Source of the DNA: Saccharopolyspora_C sp040643635
GTDB taxonomy: Bacteria > Actinomycetota > Actinomycetes > Mycobacteriales > Pseudonocardiaceae
Assembly: GCF_040643635.1 (NCBI RefSeq)
Contig: NZ_JBEYUS010000004.1
Span: 62,001 to 126,000 of the forward strand
DNA: 64,000 nucleotides
Direction: 5' to 3'
Position 1 is the stretch's first letter. Every line of letters begins with the position of its first letter. The position numbers and the translations under genes were made by a program. This document shows positions 33,695-42,177 of the stretch, in pieces. A model generated the notes under the pieces. That model was not told the DNA's origin, did not search any database, and worked only from the letters and a program-made list of their open reading frames with translations.

Positions 33695-34069
33695 CTACTC
33701 GATGCCGAAGTCGTGGGTGACGTCCACGCCGCCGTTGCCGAACGAGCCCCCGACGGCCCACGGCGTGGTGTGGGCGTGGCCCTGGCCGTCGAGCTGGAGC
33801 GAGTACTTGCCCTTGGCGGTGATGCCGTCGAACCGGTAGTGCCCGTTCTCGTCGGTGACCGCGGTCCCGCCCTCGGGGAAGCTGACCGCGCCGAAGTTCA
33901 CCTCGAACCCGGCGGCGCCGGCTTCCCCCTCCTGCTGCACGCCGTCACCGTTGGCGTCGAAGAACACGGTCCCGGACAGCGAGCTGGTCGGTTCCTCGGC
34001 GTAGGCGGGAACGCCGACGGCCGCCAGCAACAGCGGTGCCGCGATGGCACCGGCCACAACACTTCGCAC
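33695..34069 (-). CDS. secreted SdrD B-like repeat protein
   Basis: A 124-residue exported protein. The signal peptide (VRSVVAGAIAAPLLLAAVGV) ends at an AYA-EE cleavage site. The mature part is one SdrD B-like/Cna-B-type beta-sandwich: GTVFFDANGDGVQQEGEAG with the calcium-binding Asp/Asn cluster, then VTDENGHYRFDGI. Such domains are Ca2+-stabilised spacers of surface proteins, but a single free domain without a cell-wall anchor suggests a soluble secreted protein. GTG 34067-34069 was chosen because AGGAGG lies 5 bases before it; a GTG at 34084 would place that site inside the gene. Confidence 0.85.
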   Translation of the reverse strand: MRSVVAGAIAAPLLLAAVGVPAYAEEPTSSLSGTVFFDANGDGVQQEGEAGAAGFEVNFGAVSFPEGGTAVTDENGHYRFDGITAKGKYSLQLDGQGHAHTTPWAVGGSFGNGGVDVTHDFGIE

Positions 34070-34362
34070 AACGTCCTCCTGCACGAGGGACGGCGACCCG
34101 CGCCGTCGTTCTCATGGCCGCGCACCGCGACCGGATGTCATTCCTAGGACGTCCCCGCCGCCGAGCGGTTGCCCGCGATCACGATCTTCGTGCCGCGGTC
34201 GCGCGTCGCGTGTCGCGGCGACGGCACGGGTCGCGGCTCGCGCGTGGCCGCGGAGACCGCCCGCGATGATCCCGCCGGATCGAGTGCGGTGCGGTCTCGA
34301 CCGGCCACCCGAGAAGGCCGAGGCGGGCGCAGTCGGCACCGGAGGCGAACACGCACAACGTC

Positions 34363-34380
34363 GTGACGGCGTGCCGTCAC
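34363..34380. terminator. hairpin GTGACGGC-GT-GCCGTCAC
   Basis: A perfect 8-base inverted repeat lies 22 bases past the minus-strand gene that ends at 34403. It is either a terminator or a protein-binding palindrome. The rest of 34070-34402 is GC-rich with no gene. Confidence 0.45.
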
Positions 34381-34402
34381 CTGCGCAACGCGACTCGAGC
34401 GA

Positions 34403-34759
34403 TCACCGGCTCGCCGCTTGTTCGACCAGGGCGACGGCCGCGCGCGGGTCGTCGACTTCGACCACCAGGCGGGCGAAGCGCTCGTCGTCGGTCAATTCCA
34501 CGACCACGGCCTTCTGCGCGTCGCGCACGGCCCAGAAGACCTTCTCGCCGTTCTGGTGGAAGGTGCCCGCCGTGATCAGCCCCGGCACGTGCGTGCCCGG
34601 CGCCCGGATCCCCTTGGGCTCGCCCAGAATGCCCGGGTCCATCGTGGCGCCCCGCACGTGCGCCAGTGGAATGGTCAGCTTGCTCTTGTGCGCCCACAGC
34701 TTGTCCAGTCCTGTCATCTCCACGACCAGGTCCTGGCCCTGCACGCTGATTACCGCCAC
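34403..34759 (-). CDS. conserved protein of unknown function, TetR operon
   Basis: A 118-residue soluble protein starting MAVISVQGQDLVVEMTGLDK; beta-rich in the first 90 residues with a C-terminal helix (DPRAAVALVEQAASR). The layout resembles a PH-like bacterial domain, but I do not assign a family with certainty. GTG 34757-34759 follows AAGGAGATC. It starts one base after the upstream TetR stop, so the two are co-transcribed and the protein may be the repressor's target or partner. Confidence 0.8.
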   Translation of the reverse strand: MAVISVQGQDLVVEMTGLDKLWAHKSKLTIPLAHVRGATMDPGILGEPKGIRAPGTHVPGLITAGTFHQNGEKVFWAVRDAQKAVVVELTDDERFARLVVEVDDPRAAVALVEQAASR

Positions 34760-34760
34760 G

Positions 34761-35180
34761 TCAGATCTCCTTCGCTATGACCGGTCGCCGGCGCAGCCAA
34801 CGCCCCAGCAGCGCCTCGGTGGCACGTGGATCACCCGTCGCCTCGTCCAGCTCCGCGAAGATCGACGACACCAGGTCGGCGACCTCAGGATCGTCGGGCG
34901 CCCGATCGACCGCGGCCACCAGCAGCAGGTCCCACTCCGGCACGTGATCGGGCCGAGCCGCCCGGCCCAGGTGCGGGCGGACCTCGTGCTCGACGTGGTG
35001 GCGCAACGCGGCCAGGTACAAGCCGCGCTTGCTGCCGAACACGCCGTAGAGGCTGTTGCGGTGCACCCCGAGCCCGGTGACCAGGTCATCGACGGAGACC
35101 CCGTCGTAGGCGCGGCGAGCGAACAGATCCGCCGCCGCCGCCACGACCTCGTCCACGTCGAAAGACCGCCGCCGTCCCAT
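34761..35180 (-). CDS. TetR-family regulator, short form
   Basis: A 139-residue regulator, shorter than the usual 190-220. It starts MGRRRSFDVDEVVAAAADLF with the TetR helix-turn-helix GVSVDDLVTGLGVHRNSLYG then VFGSKRGLYLAAL. The ligand-binding part is reduced to about 80 residues, which may mean a small pocket or truncation. ATG 35178-35180. Immediately upstream is a direct-repeat site that is probably its operator. It is co-transcribed with the 34403-34759 gene. Confidence 0.88.
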   Translation of the reverse strand: MGRRRSFDVDEVVAAAADLFARRAYDGVSVDDLVTGLGVHRNSLYGVFGSKRGLYLAALRHHVEHEVRPHLGRAARPDHVPEWDLLLVAAVDRAPDDPEVADLVSSIFAELDEATGDPRATEALLGRWLRRRPVIAKEI

Positions 35181-35202
35181 GCAGCGACCGTAGCTTTTTC
35201 GG

Positions 35203-35230
35203 GAACGTTCAGTCAAGAACGATCGGTCAT
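35203..35230 (-). promoter_or_regulatory. 14-base direct repeat upstream of tetR, candidate operator/promoter
   Basis: GAACGTTCAGTCAA is followed directly by GAACGATCGGTCAT (11 of 14 identical). On the minus strand the site contains TTGACT, a good -35 hexamer for the TetR gene, so binding would block transcription. Confidence 0.5.
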
Positions 35231-35412
35231 GAAAACCGCGCACGCCGGTCCAGCCCTGGATCAGCCCGATGCCGTGGTCGTCGAGCGGAGCCGCCCCTCC
35301 AGCTCCGCGTTGCGCAGCCCGAGGACCTGGAACCCACCCATCAGCACCCCGAGCAGCACTTCGAGGCCACAAAGGACACGTGAGGAAGGCGGCAGGGAGC
35401 GCGCCCGGGAGC

Positions 35413-35526
35413 GGCAGCCCCCACGTTGAACTCAAGGATGAGAACGGGCAGCGGATCGACCCGCAAGGCAACCCCGTGACCAGGAAGAGCCTCGGCGACC
35501 ACACACCGATCGAATGGGACTGGTGA
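35413..35526 (+). pseudogene. orphan C-terminal tail of a polymorphic toxin
   Basis: The last 37 codons before TGA 35524-35526 read SPHVELKDENGQRIDPQGNP and continue VTRKSLGDHTPIEWDW. This looks like the end of polymorphic toxins of the type-24-like class, where HV..., ENG.RIDP.GNPVTRKS and HTPIEWD are conserved. No toxin N terminus, RHS repeat or start codon is joined to it; the upstream part of the frame is shadow-like. It appears to be a displaced toxin cassette remnant. In the next bases another frame reads GLATHYLEDGFVRVRLP (about 35549-35599), possibly the broken start of its immunity gene. Confidence 0.6.
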
Positions 35527-36065
35527 TCATGGACCATTCAGAGACCCCCCGGGTTGGCCACCCACTACCTCGAAGACGGCTTCGTCCGGGTGCGGCTGCC
35601 GCGACCTTGTCGCTTACGCCCGGTCGCGGCGGTGGCCTGCCGGGACCGGTGAGCGCCAGCGAGTCGCACGCCAGGCAGACCACCGGCCGCTTGGCTCGGC
35701 TCGCATACAGCGACAGGCGACCCCGCAGGGCCGCCCTTGTTCGAACAGGCGGACCGCGACCGTAGGGATCTATGCAGGCGGGCGCGCTTCCGCCAAGATC
35801 GCGCCGGCTCGACCTCCAGTCTGATGACCAGAACGACGAGTGCCCACCTGGGGAACCGTGCGGGGCAGGTCGGAGATGGCCGCGCACTGGCCGGCCACCT
35901 GATCCGGCAGGTGCCACCGGTTCTGATCACCTCGAGGGACCGCGCGCACCTGCCACCCGGCCAGCGCGGGGGAACACGGCGAGGGGAAGATCTGAGCAAT
36001 GCAGTGGCTCGGCCGCCGTCGCGGAGCCGAGCGCGGCGAGCTCGAGATCGAGAACAGGTTGGAAC
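35527..36065. other. patchy region of remnants, no intact gene
   Basis: Between the toxin tail and the response-regulator gene no frame keeps gene-like codon use for more than about 25 codons. An ATG at 35529 could have been the immunity-gene start; a run of six C (35543-35548) lies where the coding signal changes frame. Confidence 0.45.
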
Positions 36066-36815
36066 ATGACGCAGCCGGACCAGACGACGGACGGCAGCTC
36101 ACGCGCTGGGCAACTGCGCGTGCTGGTCGTAGAGGACGATCACACGGTGGCCCAGGTGATCTCCGACTACCTGCAGCGGGCCGACTACAGCCCGGTGGTC
36201 GTCTCGGACGGCGTGGTCGGCCTGGAACTGGCCCACCAGATGGCACCTGATCTCGTGATCCTCGACGTGATGCTCCCCGGCTTGAACGGCATCCAGGTCT
36301 TGCAGCAGCTGCGCACTCGCAGTCAGGTTCCGGTGATCATGCTCACCTCGCTGGGCGCCGAGGACGACCGGCTGCGCGGACTGGGGGCCGGCGCCGACGA
36401 CTACCTGACCAAACCGTTCAGCCCGCGCGAGCTGGTGATGCGGGTGCAGGCCGTGCTGCGCCGGACCACCACGATGCCGCTCAACCCGGCCAACTCGGTG
36501 GTGCGGGTGGGCGACCTGGAGGTGGACCGGGCCGCGCGCGTGGTCAGCAAGGCCGGGCGGAAGCTGACGATGACGAACAAGGAGTTCGAGCTCCTGGTCT
36601 TCCTGCTTGACAACCCAGGCCGGGTGTTCCGCCGGGACGAACTGCTGCGCGAGGTGTGGTCCTACGACTTCGGAGATGCCTCCACGGTCACGGTGCACGT
36701 GCGGCGGTTGCGGGCCAAGACCGAGGACGATCCCGCGCGCCCCACAGCGCTCGTGACCGTGTGGGGTGTCGGATACCGATTCGATCCACCGGGCGGGTCC
36801 GGAGCACCCCGGTGA
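36066..36815 (+). CDS. OmpR-family response regulator
   Basis: The 249-residue regulator has a receiver domain (VLVVEDDHTV, phospho-Asp in LVILDVMLPGLNG, Thr in VIMLTSLG, Lys in YLTKPFSPREL) and a winged-helix DNA-binding domain (LTMTNKEFELLVFLLDNPGR through VTVHVRRLRAK and VWGVGYRF). ATG 36066 was chosen because similarity begins 15 residues later. The stop overlaps the kinase start (GTGA). Target genes are unknown; the signalling pair stands beside the toxin locus. Confidence 0.95.
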   Translation: MTQPDQTTDGSSRAGQLRVLVVEDDHTVAQVISDYLQRADYSPVVVSDGVVGLELAHQMAPDLVILDVMLPGLNGIQVLQQLRTRSQVPVIMLTSLGAEDDRLRGLGAGADDYLTKPFSPRELVMRVQAVLRRTTTMPLNPANSVVRVGDLEVDRAARVVSKAGRKLTMTNKEFELLVFLLDNPGRVFRRDELLREVWSYDFGDASTVTVHVRRLRAKTEDDPARPTALVTVWGVGYRFDPPGGSGAPR

Positions 36816-37924
36816 ACCCGGTGGTGATCGCGCTGATCGCGATCTGCGAATCGGTCGGGATCGGCCTGATCGGCGCGGTGGTGCTGCGCGTGCTCCGGCG
36901 GCACTCCGTCGAGGTGTCCCTGGTCGCCGTCGTCGTGATCACCGTGTGCGCGCTGAACGCGAGCACGTTCACCATCGTGCTGGTGGCGCAGACGGATCAG
37001 CTGCCCGCATCGACGAACCTGGCGGCGAACCTCGTGTCCGGCATTGTCTCCATCGGGATCGGATTGGTGCTCGGCCGCTCGGTCGTGCGGGGGAGTCGGC
37101 AGCTGACCGACGCCGCGCGCGCGTTCGGCCAGAACCAGCGGTTCCAGCTGGCCGATGACCCACCGACCGCGGAGCTGGCCGAGCTGGCCCGGGAATTGCG
37201 CGTGACCAGCGCCAAGCTCGCGGAGTCCCGCAACCGCGAACAGGCCGTGGAGGCGTCCCGGCGGCAGCTGGTCGCGTGGATCTCGCACGACCTGCGCAGC
37301 CCGCTGGCCCGCTTGCGGGCGATGACCGAGTCCCTCGAGGACGGCGTCGCCGACGACGTGCCGGGCTACTGCCGCAAGATCCGCGGCGATGCCGATCGGC
37401 TGACCGGCATGGTCGACGACCTCTTCGAGCTCTCCCAGCTCCAGGCCGGAACCTTGCGCTTGACGCTGCGGGAGGTGGCGCTCGACGACCTGCTCAGCGA
37501 TGTGGTGGCCGGACTCGACGTGCTGGCCGACCAGCGCTCGATCCGGCTGCGGCCGAACCGCGTCGAGCCGGTGACCGCCGCGGTGGACGAACGGACGATG
37601 ACCCGGGTGTTCAACAACCTGCTGATGAACGCGATGCAGTACGGGCCGGCGAACACGACGGTGTCGATCGACGTGCTGGCCGAGCACGGCTGGGCGATGG
37701 TCTGGATCTCCGACCAGTGTGGCGGGATCCCGCCGGAGAACCTGAGCTCGGTGTTCGACGTGGGCTGGCGAGGCCGGCAACGCGCACCCGGCGCCGAGCG
37801 GGGCGGCGGGCTCGGGCTGTCCATCGCGCAGGGGGTCGTGCGGGCTCACGGAGGCAACGTGTCGGTGCGCAACGTACCGGGCGGATGCCGTTTCGAGGTC
37901 CGGTTGCCGCTGCGCGCAGGCTGA
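36812..37924 (+). CDS. sensor histidine kinase, partner of the OmpR regulator
   Basis: A 370-residue kinase. Three hydrophobic helices (residues 1-90) give a minimal sensor with almost no extracellular loop. A HAMP-like linker leads to the HisKA box WISHDLRSPLARLRAM with the phospho-His, and the ATPase domain with N-box NNLLMNAMQYG, and GGGLGLSIAQGVV. The G1 box reads DQCGGIPPE, with Cys in place of the first Gly of DxGxG, which could lower ATP affinity or make it redox-sensitive (inference). The GTG start overlaps the regulator stop. Confidence 0.93.
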   Translation: MNPVVIALIAICESVGIGLIGAVVLRVLRRHSVEVSLVAVVVITVCALNASTFTIVLVAQTDQLPASTNLAANLVSGIVSIGIGLVLGRSVVRGSRQLTDAARAFGQNQRFQLADDPPTAELAELARELRVTSAKLAESRNREQAVEASRRQLVAWISHDLRSPLARLRAMTESLEDGVADDVPGYCRKIRGDADRLTGMVDDLFELSQLQAGTLRLTLREVALDDLLSDVVAGLDVLADQRSIRLRPNRVEPVTAAVDERTMTRVFNNLLMNAMQYGPANTTVSIDVLAEHGWAMVWISDQCGGIPPENLSSVFDVGWRGRQRAPGAERGGGLGLSIAQGVVRAHGGNVSVRNVPGGCRFEVRLPLRAG

Positions 37925-38522
37925 GCCGCTCGACTCGGCGACACCGAGAAACCCGCGAAAGGAGGCATTCCGCCGGGCATCCCGGTCACCGAACATTTCA
38001 CGGACACCTCGCGCGACGGTTGAAAACTTCCTGAACTGCCGCGCGGCGAACAGCATCGAATGGGCTCCTCGAAACCACCCGTCGTGCATTCTTCGCGAAT
38101 CACGAACAACGGTTCCTGCGAATTCGGCCGGCCGATCGCGACCCGGCCACCTCCGCGATCCGGTTCGTCCCGGCCGCCTCCCCGAACGACGTCCACCGTG
38201 GACGTTCACACCCCTCGCCGGACGCACGAACGTAACCATGCCGCTGCGGCATTCTTCGTGCACCGCCCCGATTCGGCCCCGACCCGCAGCTCCGGCCGCA
38301 GGCCCGAACCCGGGACCAGCGCGTCCGCATCCGAGGTGGACCACGAGGTGCGCCCCCTACCCCGCGAAACCCGACCGCACCGGCGAGTACACCAGAAGGA
38401 GCAACGTAGTTCCTACTCACGCGGCAGCCCGCGCGAAGAGGCGTCAACCGTGCGTAATGCCCGGTCCGAACAGTGGTAAATTCGAATCTGAATGGACCAA
38501 TAGCGCGTCGTGGAGGTGTCCA
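37925..38522. other. intergenic stretch, no gene seen
   Basis: About 600 bases between the kinase gene and the propeller gene. Frames are Pro/Arg/Thr-rich shadows. An AT-richer patch at 38440-38510 may hold the promoter of the downstream gene. Confidence 0.5.
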
Positions 38523-39893
38523 GTGCCGCTGTTCTCGGTCAACGATCAGTCCAGGCATTCTCCGAGTGGACGCGATTCCGCAGAGACCGCCGGGTGGGTC
38601 GGGGCCGACGATGCTCCGACCACCCCCCTGCCCAGGATTCGCTCCCGGGGCGGTGATCGGAAGCGCTTGGCGGTCGTCTGCCTCCTCGGAGCCGCACTGC
38701 TCGCGACGCCGATCGTGCTGGTCGGCTTGTTCGTGCCGAACGCGGTGAACTTGGACGACCTGAGCCTCCCCGGCTCACCGGTCGCACCGCTCGAGGAACG
38801 CACGCCGGCCGACGAGTTCCAGCCCGGCTACGGGAGGGAACCCGCCGCGCGGGCGATCCTGGACGGCAAGTGGCGATTGACCCACCTCGCCAGGAGCAAG
38901 CAGGGCACCGTGGCGCGAACCCACCAGCTCACGCCCGCGCAGGACGACATGGCCGGGTGGACCGACCTCGGCGGGAACGCCGCCGGGAATCCGGTGGCCG
39001 TGCTCGACTCGCACAAGCGGATGGCGGCGTTCGTGGTCGGCACCGACGGCTCGCTGTCGTACAACCCGCAGGTGGAAGCGGACGCCCCGGAGCCGGGCAC
39101 GTGGCAGGACCTCGGTGGTGCGCAGCTGATCGGCACGCCCGCGGCGGCGCAGGACGCCACGGGAAGGCTGCACGTGTTCGCGCGGTCCGCCGCGGGAGGG
39201 CTCTGGGAGACCCACGAGAGCCGGGCGGGCGAGGGCGGTTGGACCGGACTTCGGGAGATCCCCGGGCCTCCGATTCAAGACGATCCGGCCGTGCACATCG
39301 ACTCCCAGCACACGTTGAAGGTCTTCGCGCTGGGCAGCGACGGAGTGGTGCGGACGCACTCGCAGGCCGTCCTCGGTGGGGACGAGTGGGATCCGGCGCA
39401 GGAGGTGCCCGGCATCGCGGCCATCTCACCGGCAGTGATCGTCGACGAGTTCGGCAAGATGCACTTGTTCGCGCAAGGCATCAACGGCGAGATCCTGCAG
39501 AGCACCGAACGCGACGCGGTGACCAATGTCTGGAGCGGGTGGCGGACCTGGCGGCAGTGGCGCACCGAACCCGGCACGTTCGCCGATCGGCCGATGGTCG
39601 CCATGGGCGCCACGGGGATTCTGGTGGTGTTCACCCGGGACGCGAACGGAGCGGTCTACGAGAGCTGGCAGGCCGAGTCGCAACGTTCCAGGTGGTTCAC
39701 CTGGCAGCCCCACGAAGGCGATGTCGCCGAGCTGACCGCCGCGGTGAAGGACTCCGCCGGGAAGATGGTCGTGTACGCGATCGCCAGGGACGGAACCCTG
39801 ACGCGCACCCGCCAGGACAGCCCCTCGAGCGGGCCGTGGCACGAGTGGGCCACGGACCTCGGCGGCGAGCTCAACATCACCACGACCAGCTGA
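38523..39893 (+). CDS. membrane-anchored beta-propeller (PLL/tectonin-like) protein
   Basis: The 456-residue protein has a hydrophilic cytoplasmic tail (about 45 residues), one membrane helix (LAVVCLLGAALLATPIVLVG) and an extracellular part made of about seven repeats of 45-50 residues. Each repeat has a W or WTDLGG-type strand, a DSxxxxxVFxxGxDGxL-type core and a polar turn (for example AFVVGTDGSLSYN, VFALGSDGVVRTH, LFAQGINGEILQS). This is the pattern of PLL-like lectin propellers, which bind sugars; whether this one does is unknown. GTG 38523 follows GGAGG. It converges on the toxin-immunity operon and may be a surface partner of it, though that is speculation. Confidence 0.8.
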   Translation: MPLFSVNDQSRHSPSGRDSAETAGWVGADDAPTTPLPRIRSRGGDRKRLAVVCLLGAALLATPIVLVGLFVPNAVNLDDLSLPGSPVAPLEERTPADEFQPGYGREPAARAILDGKWRLTHLARSKQGTVARTHQLTPAQDDMAGWTDLGGNAAGNPVAVLDSHKRMAAFVVGTDGSLSYNPQVEADAPEPGTWQDLGGAQLIGTPAAAQDATGRLHVFARSAAGGLWETHESRAGEGGWTGLREIPGPPIQDDPAVHIDSQHTLKVFALGSDGVVRTHSQAVLGGDEWDPAQEVPGIAAISPAVIVDEFGKMHLFAQGINGEILQSTERDAVTNVWSGWRTWRQWRTEPGTFADRPMVAMGATGILVVFTRDANGAVYESWQAESQRSRWFTWQPHEGDVAELTAAVKDSAGKMVVYAIARDGTLTRTRQDSPSSGPWHEWATDLGGELNITTTS

Positions 39894-40065
39894 GCCTCCG
39901 CATGCACCACGCCGTCGGCGTTTCCCGGCAGGTCGTCGAGGTCGGCCCGACGGCTCCGGCCGCGCTTTCGCCGTGGAACGAGTGGAGATTTCGCCGCCTG
40001 CCCACGCGGTCGCGGCGTGCCGTTGCGCCCGTGCACCTCGGAACCCCGTGACGTCGGCACCGGCA

Positions 40066-40689
40066 TCAGCCGGTGCGCACGGGCTGCTCCTGTTCACCGG
40101 CCCCACGTCCGGCCTCGGACGCGAACGCGTCCTCGATCGCCGCCGCCTCGATCCGCATCGACGCCGGAGCACCCGGATTCAGCAGCACGTCGAGTCCTGC
40201 CTCCGGCAGCCCGCCGGCCAGTTCGTCGACGGTCACCTCCACCCACCGCGCGTCCGGTACGCGGCGCTGGTGCGCCGGGGACGTGGCCACCAGGACGGAG
40301 AGCGCGTCGTCCGGGGACTTGGTCACCACCGCCTTGCCCTCCGCATCGACCGCCAGCCCCAGCACCACCTGCGACAGCCGCTCCAGCACCTCGGCGCCGT
40401 CGACGCGGTCCTCGACCGCCAGTTGCAGAGCGGCGTCGACCGGATCGGTCGGCAGGCCCGGCCGGGACGGTTCGTAGCTCGGATTGGCCCGGAACAGGGC
40501 CGTCTCACCGTCGCCCTCGACGAACCAGCCACCGACGACGGCCGCGGCGGGCGGCGGCTCCTCCTGGTCCTCCCAGGCGGGGTCGAGCAGGAAGAACCAG
40601 CGGTCGCCCTCCCCGAACTCGGCGCGCCGGGCGGCGTCGGCCAGCGCATCCTCCCAGACCTGGTCGTCGGTCCTGGCCTGGTCGTTCAC
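40066..40689 (-). CDS. type VII secretion system-associated protein
   Basis: A 207-residue acidic protein with the layout of actinobacterial T7SS-associated proteins: WFFLLDPAWED, then AAAVVGGWFVEGDGETALFR, NPSYEPSRPGLPTDPVDAAL, an SseB-like middle (LSVLVATSPAHQRRVPDARW) and LNPGAP near the end. Members sit beside giant secreted toxins and probably help their export. GTG 40687-40689 has AGGAG upstream. It is the last gene of the operon that begins with the giant toxin gene, 30 bases after the double-YrhB gene. Confidence 0.85.
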   Translation of the reverse strand: MNDQARTDDQVWEDALADAARRAEFGEGDRWFFLLDPAWEDQEEPPPAAAVVGGWFVEGDGETALFRANPSYEPSRPGLPTDPVDAALQLAVEDRVDGAEVLERLSQVVLGLAVDAEGKAVVTKSPDDALSVLVATSPAHQRRVPDARWVEVTVDELAGGLPEAGLDVLLNPGAPASMRIEAAAIEDAFASEAGRGAGEQEQPVRTG

Positions 40690-40719
40690 TTCGGTCTCCT
40701 AGTACTCGATCCGCACCCG

Positions 40720-41997
40720 CTACTGGAAGCGCACGACGTGCAGTCCCAGCGGCTCCTGGTCGAAGGCGGGCAGACCCTCCCCGGCCAGCGAGTCCACCAG
40801 CCGCACCCCGCCGTCCCGCTGCGTCGCGACCAGCAGGTTGCCCACCGTTTCGCGCTCACGGGTGTCCTTGCGACGCACCCACACCAGCGCCCTGGCGCCC
40901 TCCGGCGCCTCCGACAGCTCGGAGAGCACGTCGCCCCAGCGCTGGTGCTCGGAAGTGCTCAGCGGTTCGCCGAGCTCGCGCACCGTGGGCTCGTACCACG
41001 CCGCGTTGGCGGGCAGCGGCGGTTCGGGCAGGTCCTCGTTGCCTTCGTCCCACTGCGCCAGGTAGGCCCACGGATCGTTGTTGGGCAGTCCGAACGGGAC
41101 AGCGCCTTGCTCCTTGGGCACCACCAGCGCGGCGTCGAGCATCTGGTCCCGCCAATCACCCGACTCCAGGAATCGCGGTGTGGTGCAGGCGAACAACCAG
41201 CCCCGCTCGGTCTCGTCGGCGGCGCCCGGATCGACCAGCACCGCATCGTCGCCGTAGGCGTGGTCCAGCCAGCTCTCGGCCTTGCCGATCGCGGATTCCA
41301 GGTCGTCGGCGACACCCGCCCACGGCAGCGTGAGAACTTCGGCCGCCCCTGGCAGGGGGCGGTGAAAGCGGGCCACCTCGATCTGCGCGACCTCGTCGTC
41401 GTCCAGGCCGGCCAGCGTGCCGCGCTGGCCATCGAGGACGACCACGTGATCCTCGTCGTGGAAGGCGTACAGCAGGTGCCCGGTGATCTCGACCCCGCCG
41501 AGCTGCCTGCGCAGCCACATCACGCCCCGGGTGCCCGGCCCACCCTCCAGGATCATCGAGGTGGCGTCCTGCCAGGTCGAGCAGGTGCTCAGCTCGGCGT
41601 CCGGGAAGTGCGCGGCCAGCATCCGGCCCCACCAGCCCGGTGCTTCGTCCATCGGTTCCCACGGCAGGGCCGAGGCGGGCAGGCGGTCCACCGCCGCGTC
41701 GGTGGCGATCAGGCAGCCCCGCGCGTTGCTCCGCCAGCGCCACGCCCCCGCGGCGGCGGAGCCGTTGATCTCCTCGTCCAGCGGATCGGCGTTGGCCACC
41801 GGAAAGGGCTCCCCGCCGTCCTTGGGCACGGCGATGGTGGCGGCCAGCAACGGCTCGCTGGAACCGGCCGCGTAATCGCAGCCGAACAGCGCGGTCCGCT
41901 CGCCGTCGCGCAGCGGCTCGTCACTGGTGAGGGTGACCAGTCCGCCGTACGTGCGCTCCAGCCACTCGGCGCCCCGGCGGGCAAAATCGTCGTTCAT
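40720..41997 (-). CDS. double YrhB-domain (Imm35-like) protein, putative toxin immunity
   Basis: The 425-residue protein is an internal duplication of a YrhB/Imm35-like unit. The first half starts AEWLERTYGGLVTL, has TALFGCDY, then TIAVPKDGGEPFPVANADPL; the second starts ESWLDHAYGDDAVLV, has WLFACTT, then ALVVPKEQGAVPFGLPNNDP. YrhB-type domains are known as immunity proteins in polymorphic-toxin loci. Its place directly after the giant toxin gene supports neutralising one or two of its toxin domains, perhaps the papain-like ones. ATG 41995-41997 follows GAGGTG; a GTG two codons upstream is in frame. Confidence 0.82.
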   Translation of the reverse strand: MNDDFARRGAEWLERTYGGLVTLTSDEPLRDGERTALFGCDYAAGSSEPLLAATIAVPKDGGEPFPVANADPLDEEINGSAAAGAWRWRSNARGCLIATDAAVDRLPASALPWEPMDEAPGWWGRMLAAHFPDAELSTCSTWQDATSMILEGGPGTRGVMWLRRQLGGVEITGHLLYAFHDEDHVVVLDGQRGTLAGLDDDEVAQIEVARFHRPLPGAAEVLTLPWAGVADDLESAIGKAESWLDHAYGDDAVLVDPGAADETERGWLFACTTPRFLESGDWRDQMLDAALVVPKEQGAVPFGLPNNDPWAYLAQWDEGNEDLPEPPLPANAAWYEPTVRELGEPLSTSEHQRWGDVLSELSEAPEGARALVWVRRKDTRERETVGNLLVATQRDGGVRLVDSLAGEGLPAFDQEPLGLHVVRFQ

Positions 41998-42177
41998 AGT
42001 CACCTCGGTCGTTCGTGCGAACCTTCGCGGCCAGGGAAGTCCTCGTCATCGTGGGCTTGGCGGCGCGACCGGTCTCGGACGGCGGCGGACGCAGCGGGGA
42101 ACCCCCCACGGACGGCCCGCGCACCTTTTCCCCGGAATCCCCCGATGGAAGCACCGCACGGGCACTCACCACCGGTC

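Noticed and set aside
35228..35429. Plus-strand ORF beginning MKTAHAGPALDQPDAVVVE
   Set aside because: It lacks a ribosome site, and codon use becomes shadow-like after about 20 codons.
40058..40075. Hairpin CACCGGC-ATCA-GCCGGTG as a terminator
   Set aside because: It overlaps the last codons of the T7SS-associated gene and has only a 7-base stem; it may be chance.
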